This document shows positions 37,649 through 46,768 of a stretch of DNA of 51,270 nucleotides, one piece after another. The position numbers and the translations under genes are program-made. The stretch is taken from assembly GCA_002499085.1 (NCBI GenBank), contig DAKD01000024.1:17210-68479 (forward strand). Reading direction: 5' to 3'. The DNA comes from Methanomassiliicoccales archaeon UBA280. GTDB taxonomy: Archaea; Thermoplasmatota; Thermoplasmata; SG8-5. Under the pieces are notes generated by a model, which saw nothing but the letters and a program-made list of their open reading frames with translations, made no database searches and was not told the DNA's origin. Position 1 is the stretch's first letter, and the number at the start of each line of letters is the position of its first letter.

Positions 37649-38254
37649 TCAAGGTCTCCGTCCGAACCTTCCCTGCCTATCCTGGCCCTGACAATCACCC
37701 TCGCCGCATCCCCCGCACATTCCAGGTTGCTGTATCTCGGGTGGGAGAATGCCGTACTGGTCGAGCATGCCCTTGAGCTCAGCTCGTATAGCCTTTGCCT
37801 CGTCTATCAGCGGTTGAAGCTCCTCCCTGATGTCCTGGCGGTTCATGTCCTGGCCCCTCAGCTCGTAGGCTGTTTCCCTTATCTCGAGCATCTTGTCCAT
37901 CAGCTCGGTCATCTTGGCCTGTATTGCGCTAATCTCCTCAGGCGCAAGCCCGTAGGATTCGAGATTTTCCTGGACGCACGCGTGGGTCATATTCTGAACA
38001 GTTTCCCTTATCTGGATCCTGGTGGCGTGTGCATCCCTGAGTACCTGTGCCTCGGCCCTGATGGTTTCGATCTGCTCAGCAGTCAAAAGGACCTGTTCAT
38101 CAGTTTCTCCGGCCACTGCTTCCGAGAGCGCGTATTGTTCGATCTCATTTTCGCTCATGGTGCTCTTGCTATCATGGGTCACCGCGAATATCCCGAGCCC
38201 GGAAATTACCAGGGCGGCCACGATGAATCCTACCAATGCCATTTTTCCTGTCAT
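37649..38254 (-). CDS. Exported helical protein with Cys/Gly tail
   Basis: 201 aa, paralogue of 30918-31631. Hydrophobic N-terminal segment MALVGFIVAALVISGLGIF, then helical residues 55-170 (TRIQIRETVQNMTHACVQENLESYG, similar to the paralogue), and a tail MCGGCGEGDCQGQ with three cysteines able to hold a metal. GAGGTGA lies 7 nt before the ATG and a TATA box at 38303-38311. It precedes the ABC-2 operon by 73 nt. Confidence 0.82.
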   Translation of the reverse strand: MTGKMALVGFIVAALVISGLGIFAVTHDSKSTMSENEIEQYALSEAVAGETDEQVLLTAEQIETIRAEAQVLRDAHATRIQIRETVQNMTHACVQENLESYGLAPEEISAIQAKMTELMDKMLEIRETAYELRGQDMNRQDIREELQPLIDEAKAIRAELKGMLDQYGILPPEIQQPGMCGGCGEGDCQGQDRQGRFGRRP

Positions 38255-38348
38255 CTTTCATTCACCTCATTTCGTCAATCTGACAATGTCTTTCAGGTCG
38301 GGGTATATAATAGCCCTTTCCCCGATTTACACCCAAATTGGGTCCGGT

Positions 38349-38645
38349 TTAATCCATACTTATTTTTAGCAGGGTGATCAGGCCAGCACACTCAATTACA
38401 TTGACCAGAAGCAAGATCAAGGGCGCTCCTCTGAAATCAACAGTCGTGTCCAGGAATCTGTATATTATTCCTATCGTACCCATTAGCATGATGCTCTTGA
38501 GGAGGAACGCGCTTGTGAAGAATATCAGGCCCAACGTGAATTGGCTCTTGACCTTCCGGTATGTTCCGATGTACACGTACAGCAGTCCAAGCAGCAGCAG
38601 TATGTTTATTCCTTCTATGGCTACCATCACTATCGGTATCATCAT
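38349..38645 (-). CDS. Small membrane protein paired with winged-helix regulator
   Basis: 98 aa, three membrane helices, with the motif YRKVKSQFTLGL shared with the 145-aa protein at 30047. GGAGGATTG lies 5 nt before the ATG. It follows the winged-helix gene by 33 nt. The repeated pairing with a regulator suggests a membrane-bound anti-regulator or signal input. Family not recognised. Confidence 0.78.
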   Translation of the reverse strand: MMIPIVMVAIEGINILLLLGLLYVYIGTYRKVKSQFTLGLIFFTSAFLLKSIMLMGTIGIIYRFLDTTVDFRGAPLILLLVNVIECAGLITLLKISMD

Positions 38646-38678
38646 ATTTTCAATCCTCCTATCTTTTCCATATATTAT

Positions 38679-38960
38679 CTATTTATGCCCAATTTGACTC
38701 CAAATTTCCTCGAAGATGGAGTATTCCTCTTCCATTGCATTCGTGAGAAAGTAAATCGCGCCGTAGCCATCTCCCTTCGAGATTATGACGCTGTTCTTCT
38801 CCAGAACCTCAAGGTGATGGCGCACGGTTTTGTAATCCAGCTCCAGGGTTTCGGCAAGCTGGTTGGCATTGTATGGCCTATCGTTAAGAACCTTGATAAT
38901 TCGGGCGCGATTTACCCCGCCCTTGGAACCGGCTATCAGCCACCAAAGAAGTTTCTTCAT
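38679..38960 (-). CDS. ArsR-type winged-helix regulator, paralogue
   Basis: 93 aa from the ATG at 38960 (MKKLLWWLIAG); an ATG four codons upstream is possible. Helix-turn-helix NANQLAETLELDYKTVRHHLEVLEKNSVI and a wing with YGAIYFL. It is strongly similar to 30481-30807. A TATA word TTTAAA (38991-38996) and a palindrome GTTCTCAGAAC (38999-39009) lie upstream, which would suit autoregulation. Confidence 0.87.
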   Translation of the reverse strand: MKKLLWWLIAGSKGGVNRARIIKVLNDRPYNANQLAETLELDYKTVRHHLEVLEKNSVIISKGDGYGAIYFLTNAMEEEYSIFEEIWSQIGHK

Positions 38961-38990
38961 GTGAGCAAGCAAGTAATCTTCATGGGGAAT

Positions 38991-39009
38991 TTAAAGTGTT
39001 CTCAGAACG
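38991..39009 (-). promoter_or_regulatory. TATA word and adjacent palindrome upstream of regulator
   Basis: TTTAAA at 38991-38996 is followed, on the upstream side for the minus strand, by GTTCTCAGAAC at 38999-39009, a perfect dyad around one C. A dimeric regulator bound there would cover the TFB-recognition region. Confidence 0.4.
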
Positions 39010-39240
39010 TCGGCTCTTACGGACGGGGCGTGACCGGAAGGGCCGGTGAGGGTGGGTACACCGAGGCACCCGGATAACCGAAGACCACACCTTGACACCG
39101 GCCAACCCGTTCATGCCTCGCCTGGATGGAAACATTTTGAGGTCTGGAGGGCGTGGTTGTGACCCGGTTGGGCGAACCGGGTTGGTGACAATTAAGCTCA
39201 TCCTTTGAAAGCCCCGCCTGTGAGGGCGGGGATGTGTTTA
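39010..39240 (+). mobile_element. Possible decayed IS200/IS605-type right end with hairpin
   Basis: The hairpin CCCCGCC-tgtgag-GGCGGGG at 39212-39231 and the decayed plus-strand reading just before it (SYGRGVTGRAGEGGYTEAPG, then stops) look like the tail and right end of a TnpB-type element. No TnpB catalytic region remains. About 300 bases here (39010-39390) otherwise hold no gene; the mutS ribosome site is at its end. Confidence 0.35.
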
Positions 39241-39397
39241 AATCGGCCTCTAACCCGGCTCCAGGGCTACGGCATCCAGCCATCGTTCCGAACCACGCTC
39301 GGATACCGATAAAGCCGCCCACCGCACCCTATCCCTTCTCTAATGTTCCCAACACGTTTAAATCGAACCTTTCCTTTCAGGATTCAGGGGGGCATTC

Positions 39398-42004
39398 CTG
39401 GCCGACGACACACCCATGATGAAGCAGTACTACCGCATCAAGTCAGAGCATCCTGGCACCATACTTTTCTTCAGGATGGGCGATTTCTACGAGACATTCG
39501 AGGAGGACGCGAAAACCACCTCCAAGGTCCTCGGGATAACCCTGACCACAAGGGGCAAGTCCAGGGGCGAGGACATGCCTCTGGCGGGAATCCCCTATCA
39601 CGCACTGGACGCCTATCTCCACAGGATGGTCAAGGCAGGATACAAGGTCGCCATATGCGAGCAGGTCGAGGACCCGAAGAAGGCCAAGGGCATAGTGAAG
39701 CGCGAGGTCGTCAGGATAGTCTCGCCCGGCACAGTGATGGAAGAGTCCATGCTCCGGGGCAATGCCAACAACTTCCTGGTCGCGGTGAGCGGCCATGCCT
39801 CGGGCTACGGCTTGGCTGCGGTCGACATATCGACTGGAGAATTCTCGGCCACAGTTCTGGAAGGCGACGGGGCGCCCAGGCAACTGAGGAACGAGATCGC
39901 GCGTTACTCCCCCTCGGAGTGCCTTGTCTCTCCGGACATAGGGCCGAAGGGCCTGGAAAAGATTATGGACGGCGAGGTCGGCTTCACTGTTACCCTGGGT
40001 TCTAAGGAGCAGTTCTCAAAGGAGAATGCATGGCAGACGCTCTGCGCCGGCATAGCCGACACATCCGCTATCGCAGACTCGGTGCCTGCGGTCACGGCCG
40101 CGGGCGCGGCTCTCTCGTATCTCCGGGAGATGCAGAAGGGCAGCGTCCGCCAGGTCGGTTCAGTGAGGTTCTACGGGACAAAGGACTTCATGATGCTGGA
40201 CTCCGTGACCCTCCGCAACCTGGAGCTGTTCGGCAACATCCGGGACGGAGGCAAGGCCGGGACGCTTTTCGGCCTGATGGACCGCACACTCACCCCTATG
40301 GGGAGTAGGACCTTACGCAGCTGGATGTCCAAGCCGCTCATGGACGCGGGGCAGATAGACGCAAGGCTGGACTCGGTCGAGGTGTTCTGCAGCGACAGGG
40401 CCAGGAAGTCAGAGGCCCGGGAATATCTCGGGGATGTCCGGGACCTTGAGAGATTGCTTGCCAGGACAGTTTACGGCACAGCGAATGCTCGGGACATCTC
40501 CGCGATCGGCCGGACGCTGGAGGCCGTCGCACCCATAAGGGCGACCCTGGAGGGCCAGACATCGGACGGCCTGAAGCGGATCCGGAAGGACTTGGACCCG
40601 TGCACGGAACTCACCGATGAGATAGGCAGGGCAATCGCGGACGAACCCCCGGTGAGCGTCAGGGAAGGCGGCATGATAAGGCCGGGCTACAGCGCGGAGC
40701 TTGACGAACTCAGGGACATGGCCTCGGCCGGGGGGAAATGGATGGCCGGGCTGGAGGAGGCCGAGCGCGCCAGGACAGGGATAAAGTCCCTCAAGGTCAG
40801 GTACAACAGGGTTTTCGGCTACCACATCGAGATCCCGCTCAACCAGTCGTCCCGCGTTCCGGAGAATTACACCAGGAAGCAGACCATGTCCAATGCCGAG
40901 AGGTTCATCACGCCGGAGCTCAAGGACAAGGAGAGTCTGATACTCACGGCCAACGAGCGCTCCACCGCTCTCGAGCACGAGATATTCTGCGCCCTGAGGG
41001 AGAGAATATCCGCTCAGTCCGAAAGGCTCAGGAGAACAGCGGCCGCCCTGGGTGAATTGGACGCGCTGGCCTCGCTCGCGGAGATCGCGGTCCTTCAGAA
41101 CTATGCGCGCCCCAGGTTCGACGGCTCCGATGCAATCCAGATAACCGAGGGAAGGCATCCCGTGGTGGAGAGCCTTCTTTCGGAGAGGTTCATTCCGAAC
41201 GACACATTGCTGGACATGAGGAAGAACCGCGTGGTCATTCTCACAGGCCCGAACATGGCAGGGAAATCCACTTACATGCGCCAGGTCGCGCTCACAGTCC
41301 TCATGGCGCAGATGGGCAGCTTCGTGCCCGCGAAGTCAGCCAGGCTCGGGCTGGTTGACAGGATATTCACCCGAGTCGGGGCTTTCGACGACCTGTCCAG
41401 AGGGCAGAGCACGTTCATGGTCGAGATGAGCCAGGTATCCGAGATTCTGAGGAACGCGACAAAGCGCAGCCTCATACTGCTCGACGAGCTGGGCCGCGGG
41501 ACAAGCACCTTCGACGGGCTCAGCATAGCCTGGGCCGTGGCCGAGTACGTGCATTCCAGGAAGGTCGGCGCCAAGACGATATTCGCCACGCATTACCATC
41601 AGCTGAACGAGCTGGAGGACCTCCTGGACGGCGTGGTGAACTGCAACATCGCCGTGAAGGAGGAGAGGGACGACATAATATTCCTGAGGAAAGTGATTCC
41701 AGGCTCGACAAACCGCAGCTACGGCGTGCAGGTGGCCAAGCTGGCAGGCATGCCTCCCGAGGTCGTTGAAAGGGCCAAGGCCCTGCTGAAGGACATCGAG
41801 GCCCGGACGGTGATGGAACTCTCCGACGGGAAAAATCCCGGCAAGAAGAGCAGGACATACACACAGCTGGTGATGTTCCAGGACGCGCTGCCGTCCAGCC
41901 CGTTGGAGGACGAGCTGAGAAAGCTGGATGTGGACCATGTCACTCCCATGCAGGCCCTGCAGAAGCTGCACGAGCTCAAGTCTAAACTGGGGGAGAAAAA
42001 ATGA
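39398..42004 (+). CDS. mutS: DNA mismatch repair ATPase MutS
   Basis: 868 aa if it begins at a CTG at 39398, which has AGGGGGG 5 nt upstream and adds LADDTP, the residues that bacterial MutS has before MMxQY; the first ATG (39416) lacks a ribosome site. The mismatch-binding motif FFRMGDFYETF is near the N-terminus. The ATPase has Walker A GPNMAGKST near residue 617, FDDLSRGQSTF, Walker B LILLDELGRGTSTFDG and ATHYHQL. A full-length bacterial-type MutS1. It overlaps mutL by 4 nt. Confidence 0.96.
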   Translation: MADDTPMMKQYYRIKSEHPGTILFFRMGDFYETFEEDAKTTSKVLGITLTTRGKSRGEDMPLAGIPYHALDAYLHRMVKAGYKVAICEQVEDPKKAKGIVKREVVRIVSPGTVMEESMLRGNANNFLVAVSGHASGYGLAAVDISTGEFSATVLEGDGAPRQLRNEIARYSPSECLVSPDIGPKGLEKIMDGEVGFTVTLGSKEQFSKENAWQTLCAGIADTSAIADSVPAVTAAGAALSYLREMQKGSVRQVGSVRFYGTKDFMMLDSVTLRNLELFGNIRDGGKAGTLFGLMDRTLTPMGSRTLRSWMSKPLMDAGQIDARLDSVEVFCSDRARKSEAREYLGDVRDLERLLARTVYGTANARDISAIGRTLEAVAPIRATLEGQTSDGLKRIRKDLDPCTELTDEIGRAIADEPPVSVREGGMIRPGYSAELDELRDMASAGGKWMAGLEEAERARTGIKSLKVRYNRVFGYHIEIPLNQSSRVPENYTRKQTMSNAERFITPELKDKESLILTANERSTALEHEIFCALRERISAQSERLRRTAAALGELDALASLAEIAVLQNYARPRFDGSDAIQITEGRHPVVESLLSERFIPNDTLLDMRKNRVVILTGPNMAGKSTYMRQVALTVLMAQMGSFVPAKSARLGLVDRIFTRVGAFDDLSRGQSTFMVEMSQVSEILRNATKRSLILLDELGRGTSTFDGLSIAWAVAEYVHSRKVGAKTIFATHYHQLNELEDLLDGVVNCNIAVKEERDDIIFLRKVIPGSTNRSYGVQVAKLAGMPPEVVERAKALLKDIEARTVMELSDGKNPGKKSRTYTQLVMFQDALPSSPLEDELRKLDVDHVTPMQALQKLHELKSKLGEKK

Positions 42005-43725
42005 GCCGCATCAGGGTCCTGGATGAAGCCACCGCCAATAAGATCGCTGCCGGTGAGGTCATAGAGCGCCCCGCCAGCGCAGTCAAGGAACTGGTGGAAA
42101 ATTCCCTGGACGCAGGGTCGGGGGACATCAGGGTGAGGATCGAGGGAGCGGGGAAGCAGCTCATCGAGGTGACGGACGACGGCTGCGGGATTCCCGCGGA
42201 CGAGTTGGAGCTGGCCTTCGTCCAGCATGCCACCAGCAAGCTGGGTGACATACGGGACCTGGAGACGCTCTCCACCATGGGCTTCAGGGGCGAGGCCATG
42301 TCCAGCATAGCGGCGGTCGCGGACGTTCTGATCTCCAGCCGAACCGCCGGGTCGGCAACAGGCCGCTCTTTGGAATTGAGGAAAGGCATCCCCGGGACAG
42401 TTAAAACCGTCGGCCGCCCGGTCGGGACCACGGTAACGGTGAGAAACCTTTTCGGCGGCCACCCGGCCAGGCTGAAATTCCTGAAGTCGGACAGGGTGGA
42501 AACGGCCCATGTCATCGATGTCATCACGGAGAGGGCGCTTGCGCATCCGGAGATATCGTTCAGGCTTCACAGCGGGAATGTCGAGGTCATGAACCTTCCG
42601 GCCTCAGCCTCGTGCAGGGACCGCATTGCCGATGTCATGGGCAGGAGGGTGGCGAAGGAGCTTGTCAGCTTCGAGGCATCGGCCCCGGGGATCAGTGCGG
42701 TCGGTTACCTGGCCAAACCCGCGGTCACGAGATCCACCAGGGACGGCCTTTACCTTTTCATAAATTCCAGGCCCGTGGCCAGCCCGGCCGTGTCGGAAGC
42801 CGTCGAGGAAGGGTATGCGGGCCTGCTGATGAGGAACAGGCATCCTGTGGGTGCGCTGTTCCTGGACATAGACCCCGGAAAGCTGGACGTGAACGTGCAC
42901 CCTGCCAAGAGAACCGTGAAGTTCTCGGACGAGAGGGCGGTCGCCGGCCTGGTCTCGAAAGCTGTCGCCGGGGCCATGGGCAACACGCGTCACATACCGG
43001 AACCGGCGCCCACCCTGAGGGAGCTTTTCCCTGTCAGCGAGGCCGAGAAGCGCGAAGCAAAGGAGCGCATGGCAGCGCCTGCAAAGGCCCATGAGCAGAG
43101 CGAGCTTTTCCCCGCACACGGAGAGCCCGAGGTTCCGGAGAGCAGGATGCTGCCTCACATGAAGGTGATAGGCCAGATACTCGACACCTACATACTAGCC
43201 CAGAGCGGCTCGGACCTCATGATAATAGACCAGCATGCTGCGCATGAGAGGGTGATGCTGGACAGGCTGGCGAAGCGGCCCGAGAGGAAGTCCGCGCAGA
43301 ACCTGATAACCCCGGTGCTGCTGAACCTGGGGAAGAGAGAGGCCGAGCTGGTGGAGCATTTCCGCCCGGTAATCGAGGGCCTGGGGTTCAAGATCGAACC
43401 TTTCGGGAGGGGCCAGTACCTGGTGAGGGCAGTACCCTCCGTAGGCGGCCACATAGACTCGGAGAAAGGCCTCACGGACCTCATCGGGGAGCTTGCGGAG
43501 CTTGGGAAGGCCAGGTCGATAGAGGAAAAAAAGAGCGAGATAATGCACCTGGTGGCCTGCCATTCCGCGATACGGGCCGGGGAAAAGCTGAGCCATGAGA
43601 GGATGGCGCTTCTCATCGAGGAGATGCACGGCCTGGAGAACCCTTACACCTGTGCGCACGGGAGGCCGACGATAATCAAGATAACGAATGCGGAGCTGGA
43701 GAGGATGTTTAAGCGGACGATCTAA
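42001..43725 (+). CDS. mutL: DNA mismatch repair protein MutL
   Basis: 574 aa. The GHKL ATPase domain has IAAGEVIERPASAVKELVENSLDAG, DDGCGI and GFRGEAMSSI. After a short Glu/Pro-rich linker (residues about 335-385) the dimerisation domain carries DQHAAHERVMLD, ACHSAIR and CAHGRP, the metal-site motifs of endonuclease-type MutL. The last acidic residue of the first motif is Asp rather than the usual Glu. It probably nicks the strand, as expected where MutH is absent. Coupled to mutS by ATGA. Confidence 0.96.
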   Translation: MSRIRVLDEATANKIAAGEVIERPASAVKELVENSLDAGSGDIRVRIEGAGKQLIEVTDDGCGIPADELELAFVQHATSKLGDIRDLETLSTMGFRGEAMSSIAAVADVLISSRTAGSATGRSLELRKGIPGTVKTVGRPVGTTVTVRNLFGGHPARLKFLKSDRVETAHVIDVITERALAHPEISFRLHSGNVEVMNLPASASCRDRIADVMGRRVAKELVSFEASAPGISAVGYLAKPAVTRSTRDGLYLFINSRPVASPAVSEAVEEGYAGLLMRNRHPVGALFLDIDPGKLDVNVHPAKRTVKFSDERAVAGLVSKAVAGAMGNTRHIPEPAPTLRELFPVSEAEKREAKERMAAPAKAHEQSELFPAHGEPEVPESRMLPHMKVIGQILDTYILAQSGSDLMIIDQHAAHERVMLDRLAKRPERKSAQNLITPVLLNLGKREAELVEHFRPVIEGLGFKIEPFGRGQYLVRAVPSVGGHIDSEKGLTDLIGELAELGKARSIEEKKSEIMHLVACHSAIRAGEKLSHERMALLIEEMHGLENPYTCAHGRPTIIKITNAELERMFKRTI

Positions 43726-43780
43726 GCATGGTTGATTAAAGTTAGAAAGAAACGTTCCATTGTTAGAGTTGAGAATATGG

Positions 43781-43910
43781 AACCCCGCCCTCCCAGGCGA
43801 GGCTTCCTGAACTATAAATGCCCTTGTTGCACATGTTATTCAAGCGCACTTGATATCACATGAAATGAAACCCTGGCCTCACAGCCAGGGCATGCTGTTA
43901 TCAATATGCC
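43781..43910. repeat. Two-hairpin repeat element, copy B
   Basis: Hairpin 1 is CCCCGCC-ctccca-GGCGAGG (43783-43802, one mismatch). Hairpin 2 is CCCTGGC-ctcaca-GCCAGGG (43871-43890). Between them lies AAGCGCACT, after them CATGCTG and TATGCC, the same order as copy A at 10631. Hairpin 2 differs from copy A in two stem positions on both strands, so pairing is kept. It fills the gap between the convergent mutL and beta-helix genes. Confidence 0.75.
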
Positions 43911-46675
43911 ATGCCGAAGACTACCTGGACGGCTGCATCCGTCCAAATCCAGTACCCATAGGCATAAGTCGTATCGTACGCCCAGTCATGCGTCGACATC
44001 CCCGGGAATGTCGGCGTGACAACATAACTGTGATACCATTGTACAATCGGATTCCACCGTGTGATAACTAGTTTATTCCTCGGAGGTACATTCAGGTCCG
44101 AATCCACGTTTCCATCCGTGAAATGGCTGGCGCTGAGCGCCGAGTTCCAGCCTCCGGGCTGCGCCCCCCCGTTCGTTATATTATGGGTGAATCCGAGGAG
44201 ATTCCAGCCAGCAGCGAGATTCACCACATTGGCTCCTGCGACTGAATAATTCTGGGCTATAACGCTCACAACGAACGGACCCGGCACGCTGAGGTACATC
44301 CAATAGCCATGCACACCATCCATTGGAAACGCCAGATTCTCGGGCATTCCTATATCGAATATATTGTAGGCGGAAGGATTGCCGCCAATCCTATCAGCTA
44401 TGGCCATGTTCGGGTCGCCAGTAATAATAAAGGTGATGTTCAGCGCGTCATAGGAATCGAATATCCCATTCCCACCTTTCTGTACAGGATTAGCTGGCAC
44501 GCAGATCAAGTTCCAGCCCTGCTCCAGCCGCCAGAGGAATCCCGCGCCTGTGACGTTGATTGTCACATTGTCCCAGTCCTTCAGGAACCCGGCTGTCCCG
44601 TTCCAATGGCTGAACGCACTCCAGGGCGTGAGATACGGATTCAAATCCGGCCCTTCCGAGACATTGAGCCATCTCTGGCCCAATGGCAGGCCTAATGTGA
44701 CAATTTCAATTCGAGTTCCTGGAGTGCCGCTGAGAAGCCCATCGAAGATATAATCAGCAGGGGCCGAATAAGACCCGTTGGCACTGATGTTCACCGGCCC
44801 ATCGAAGAATGTGTAATAGCCCTGGCACAGGAAACCGTTGATGTCCTGGATTTCGTAAGTTATTCCAAAAGGGGAATTCACCGGCACAGCCAGCGGATAA
44901 TTGGTGATTACCATATCGTAGGGAATGCCGCAGACGATGTCCTGCTGCCGTCCTCCGGGTTCCCCCGTGATATTGATCATCGTCCAGTTGTAGCCCCTGT
45001 TGTTGTAAGGCGCTGGAGCCGAGGCGTTGCAGAACACCACGCCGCCGTTGGTATAATTCATCAGGTCCACAGAATATTGGCCTGTCGCAATTGTATTGGT
45101 CGTGATGGTCTGCCAGTCGTTCAGCCAGACATTCCACCAGGTTATCTCGACCTGGGCATTGATAAGGGGAAGGGGATTGTAAGCCCCTCCGGCTCCATTG
45201 TACAGGTAGGCGTAGCCGTAGATGGGGTAGGGGTCGCTCACGGTCCCGTTTGCCTCCAGGGTGATGGTGATGGATTTGCTCTCGTTCATCCAGACAGAGG
45301 CGTAGGCCGTGTGGTAGCCGGGCTTGGAGACGGTGAGGTTGTAGGGGCCGTAATCGATTCTTTCACCGGGATCATTTCCATCCTTGTCCCCGTTGATATC
45401 CTTTTGGAAGTATTCTCTAAGGACTGTCCAGTTCAAGAATCCATTGTTATCTGTTGTAACGTTTTCATCGAATGTTCCGTTCTCGTTGTCTCGGATTCTA
45501 ATGTTGGCATTGGAAACCGAATTGCTAAATGAGTCATTTACATACGTGTTGAAAAACCAATTCACAGTAAGGTTGGAATCTGTTCCCTGGAAAATAACTT
45601 TGGACTGGTTGAAAGTGGTGTTGGTTATTTTAAAGTACGCGGTAGCCAGAGATAAATCCCAACGGACATTGTTATCTTCGATTGTTGAGTTAATGACTGT
45701 GACGTTTCTTGGAGCTGATGAGGCAAGGGCATAGTTACCGCCTTGTGCATCGAATGAACAGTTTTTAACAATTGCTTGGCACCATTGCCCGAAAAATATG
45801 GCATCTTCGCCCCAATCGATTATTCTTGTATCTTCGATGATTGGATTGCTGTAAGTAGCAATTTGGATTCCAACACCACCTGGGCCATCTCTAGCTGTTT
45901 TGTAGATGGTGTTATTTTTCACGATAGGATTAGAAATCCATTTCCGGGTATTGTCCCAACTATCAATCTGTATACCATATGTGTCGCACCATTCAATCAA
46001 ATTATTTTCAATCGTCGCATTCACCCAGCCACGACACCAAATCCCTTGGTCATTCCAAGAAATAGTATTGTTTGAAATTAATGGAGAACTAGCAGTCATT
46101 GCAATTCCACAAATATTAAATGAAATTAAACAATGGTCAATAATTGCGTTATTTGTACCAATAAATAATCCGTAATATGCTGTTAAATGAGGGGGGGGTG
46201 GATCAATTATCCAAAGACCAGTTCCACACCGATGAATTTCGCTGTTTTTCATCTCGAAATCAGATCCATTCCTCACAAGAAAAAGAAAAGTATATGTCCA
46301 ATCAGTAACTGTGATGTTTGACCCATCATAAGTTGTCGTATTGTCATTATCCCAATCTAAAACACGCATCATTCCCCCATTCCAGACATCTATTTTCCAT
46401 TGCTTGCTTGCTGAATTGTTCAACAAAAGTGTTACGTTTCGCAGCACGAGTTCGCCGCCAGCCTTCACTGTAATATTTCCTTCCATGATTATGGTGCAAT
46501 TTCGATATTCTTTTGCATCTGTAACATTCCACGCCCCAGCTACGTAAATGGTTCCACCATCGGGTGGCTGGGGGGGGTCATTGTCTGCTTTGACACTGTT
46601 TGATAGGCTTATCATGGCAAAGATGCTACCCAGCAGCGCGATCACAATAGCCAAACACATGAATTTTCTCATCAT
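43901..46675 (-). CDS. Large secreted beta-helix protein
   Basis: 924 aa with a signal peptide (FMCLAIVIALLGSIFAMISLSNSVKA). Residues 45-375 are right-handed parallel beta-helix repeats (PLISNNTISWND, NATIENNLIEWCD, NPIVKNNTIYKT). About 380-620 contain carboxypeptidase-regulatory-like and Ig-like domains. About 690-924 are two GWNLI/GWNLL units ending in an aromatic-rich tail. The DNA for the helix part (about 45370-46600) is AT-rich, the rest GC-rich. Many N-x-S/T sites suggest a glycosylated cell-surface protein, perhaps an adhesin or sugar-binding protein. Divergent from the next gene. Confidence 0.88.
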   Translation of the reverse strand: MMRKFMCLAIVIALLGSIFAMISLSNSVKADNDPPQPPDGGTIYVAGAWNVTDAKEYRNCTIIMEGNITVKAGGELVLRNVTLLLNNSASKQWKIDVWNGGMMRVLDWDNDNTTTYDGSNITVTDWTYTFLFLVRNGSDFEMKNSEIHRCGTGLWIIDPPPPHLTAYYGLFIGTNNAIIDHCLISFNICGIAMTASSPLISNNTISWNDQGIWCRGWVNATIENNLIEWCDTYGIQIDSWDNTRKWISNPIVKNNTIYKTARDGPGGVGIQIATYSNPIIEDTRIIDWGEDAIFFGQWCQAIVKNCSFDAQGGNYALASSAPRNVTVINSTIEDNNVRWDLSLATAYFKITNTTFNQSKVIFQGTDSNLTVNWFFNTYVNDSFSNSVSNANIRIRDNENGTFDENVTTDNNGFLNWTVLREYFQKDINGDKDGNDPGERIDYGPYNLTVSKPGYHTAYASVWMNESKSITITLEANGTVSDPYPIYGYAYLYNGAGGAYNPLPLINAQVEITWWNVWLNDWQTITTNTIATGQYSVDLMNYTNGGVVFCNASAPAPYNNRGYNWTMINITGEPGGRQQDIVCGIPYDMVITNYPLAVPVNSPFGITYEIQDINGFLCQGYYTFFDGPVNISANGSYSAPADYIFDGLLSGTPGTRIEIVTLGLPLGQRWLNVSEGPDLNPYLTPWSAFSHWNGTAGFLKDWDNVTINVTGAGFLWRLEQGWNLICVPANPVQKGGNGIFDSYDALNITFIITGDPNMAIADRIGGNPSAYNIFDIGMPENLAFPMDGVHGYWMYLSVPGPFVVSVIAQNYSVAGANVVNLAAGWNLLGFTHNITNGGAQPGGWNSALSASHFTDGNVDSDLNVPPRNKLVITRWNPIVQWYHSYVVTPTFPGMSTHDWAYDTTYAYGYWIWTDAAVQVVFGMAY

Positions 46676-46699
46676 AACAGATATTCTTTTAGAACTACA

Positions 46700-46725
46700 T
46701 AAAACTACTTATAGGACGTTTAACA
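46700..46725. promoter_or_regulatory. Divergent promoter between two beta-helix genes
   Basis: The 93-bp gap holds CTATAAG on the minus strand near 46708-46714, about 35 nt before the ATG at 46675, and GTTTAAC on the plus strand near 46718-46724, about 45 nt before the ATG at 46769. The two secreted proteins could be coregulated. Confidence 0.4.
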
Positions 46726-46768
46726 ATACCTTTCTTCAACGCTGAAAAAGTGCGGAGGACGTGATGAG

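Noticed and set aside
38541..39077. Plus-strand frame of 178 codons across the winged-helix gene
   Set aside because: Most of it is antisense to the regulator at 38679-38960. Only its last part is considered, as a possible decayed TnpB tail.
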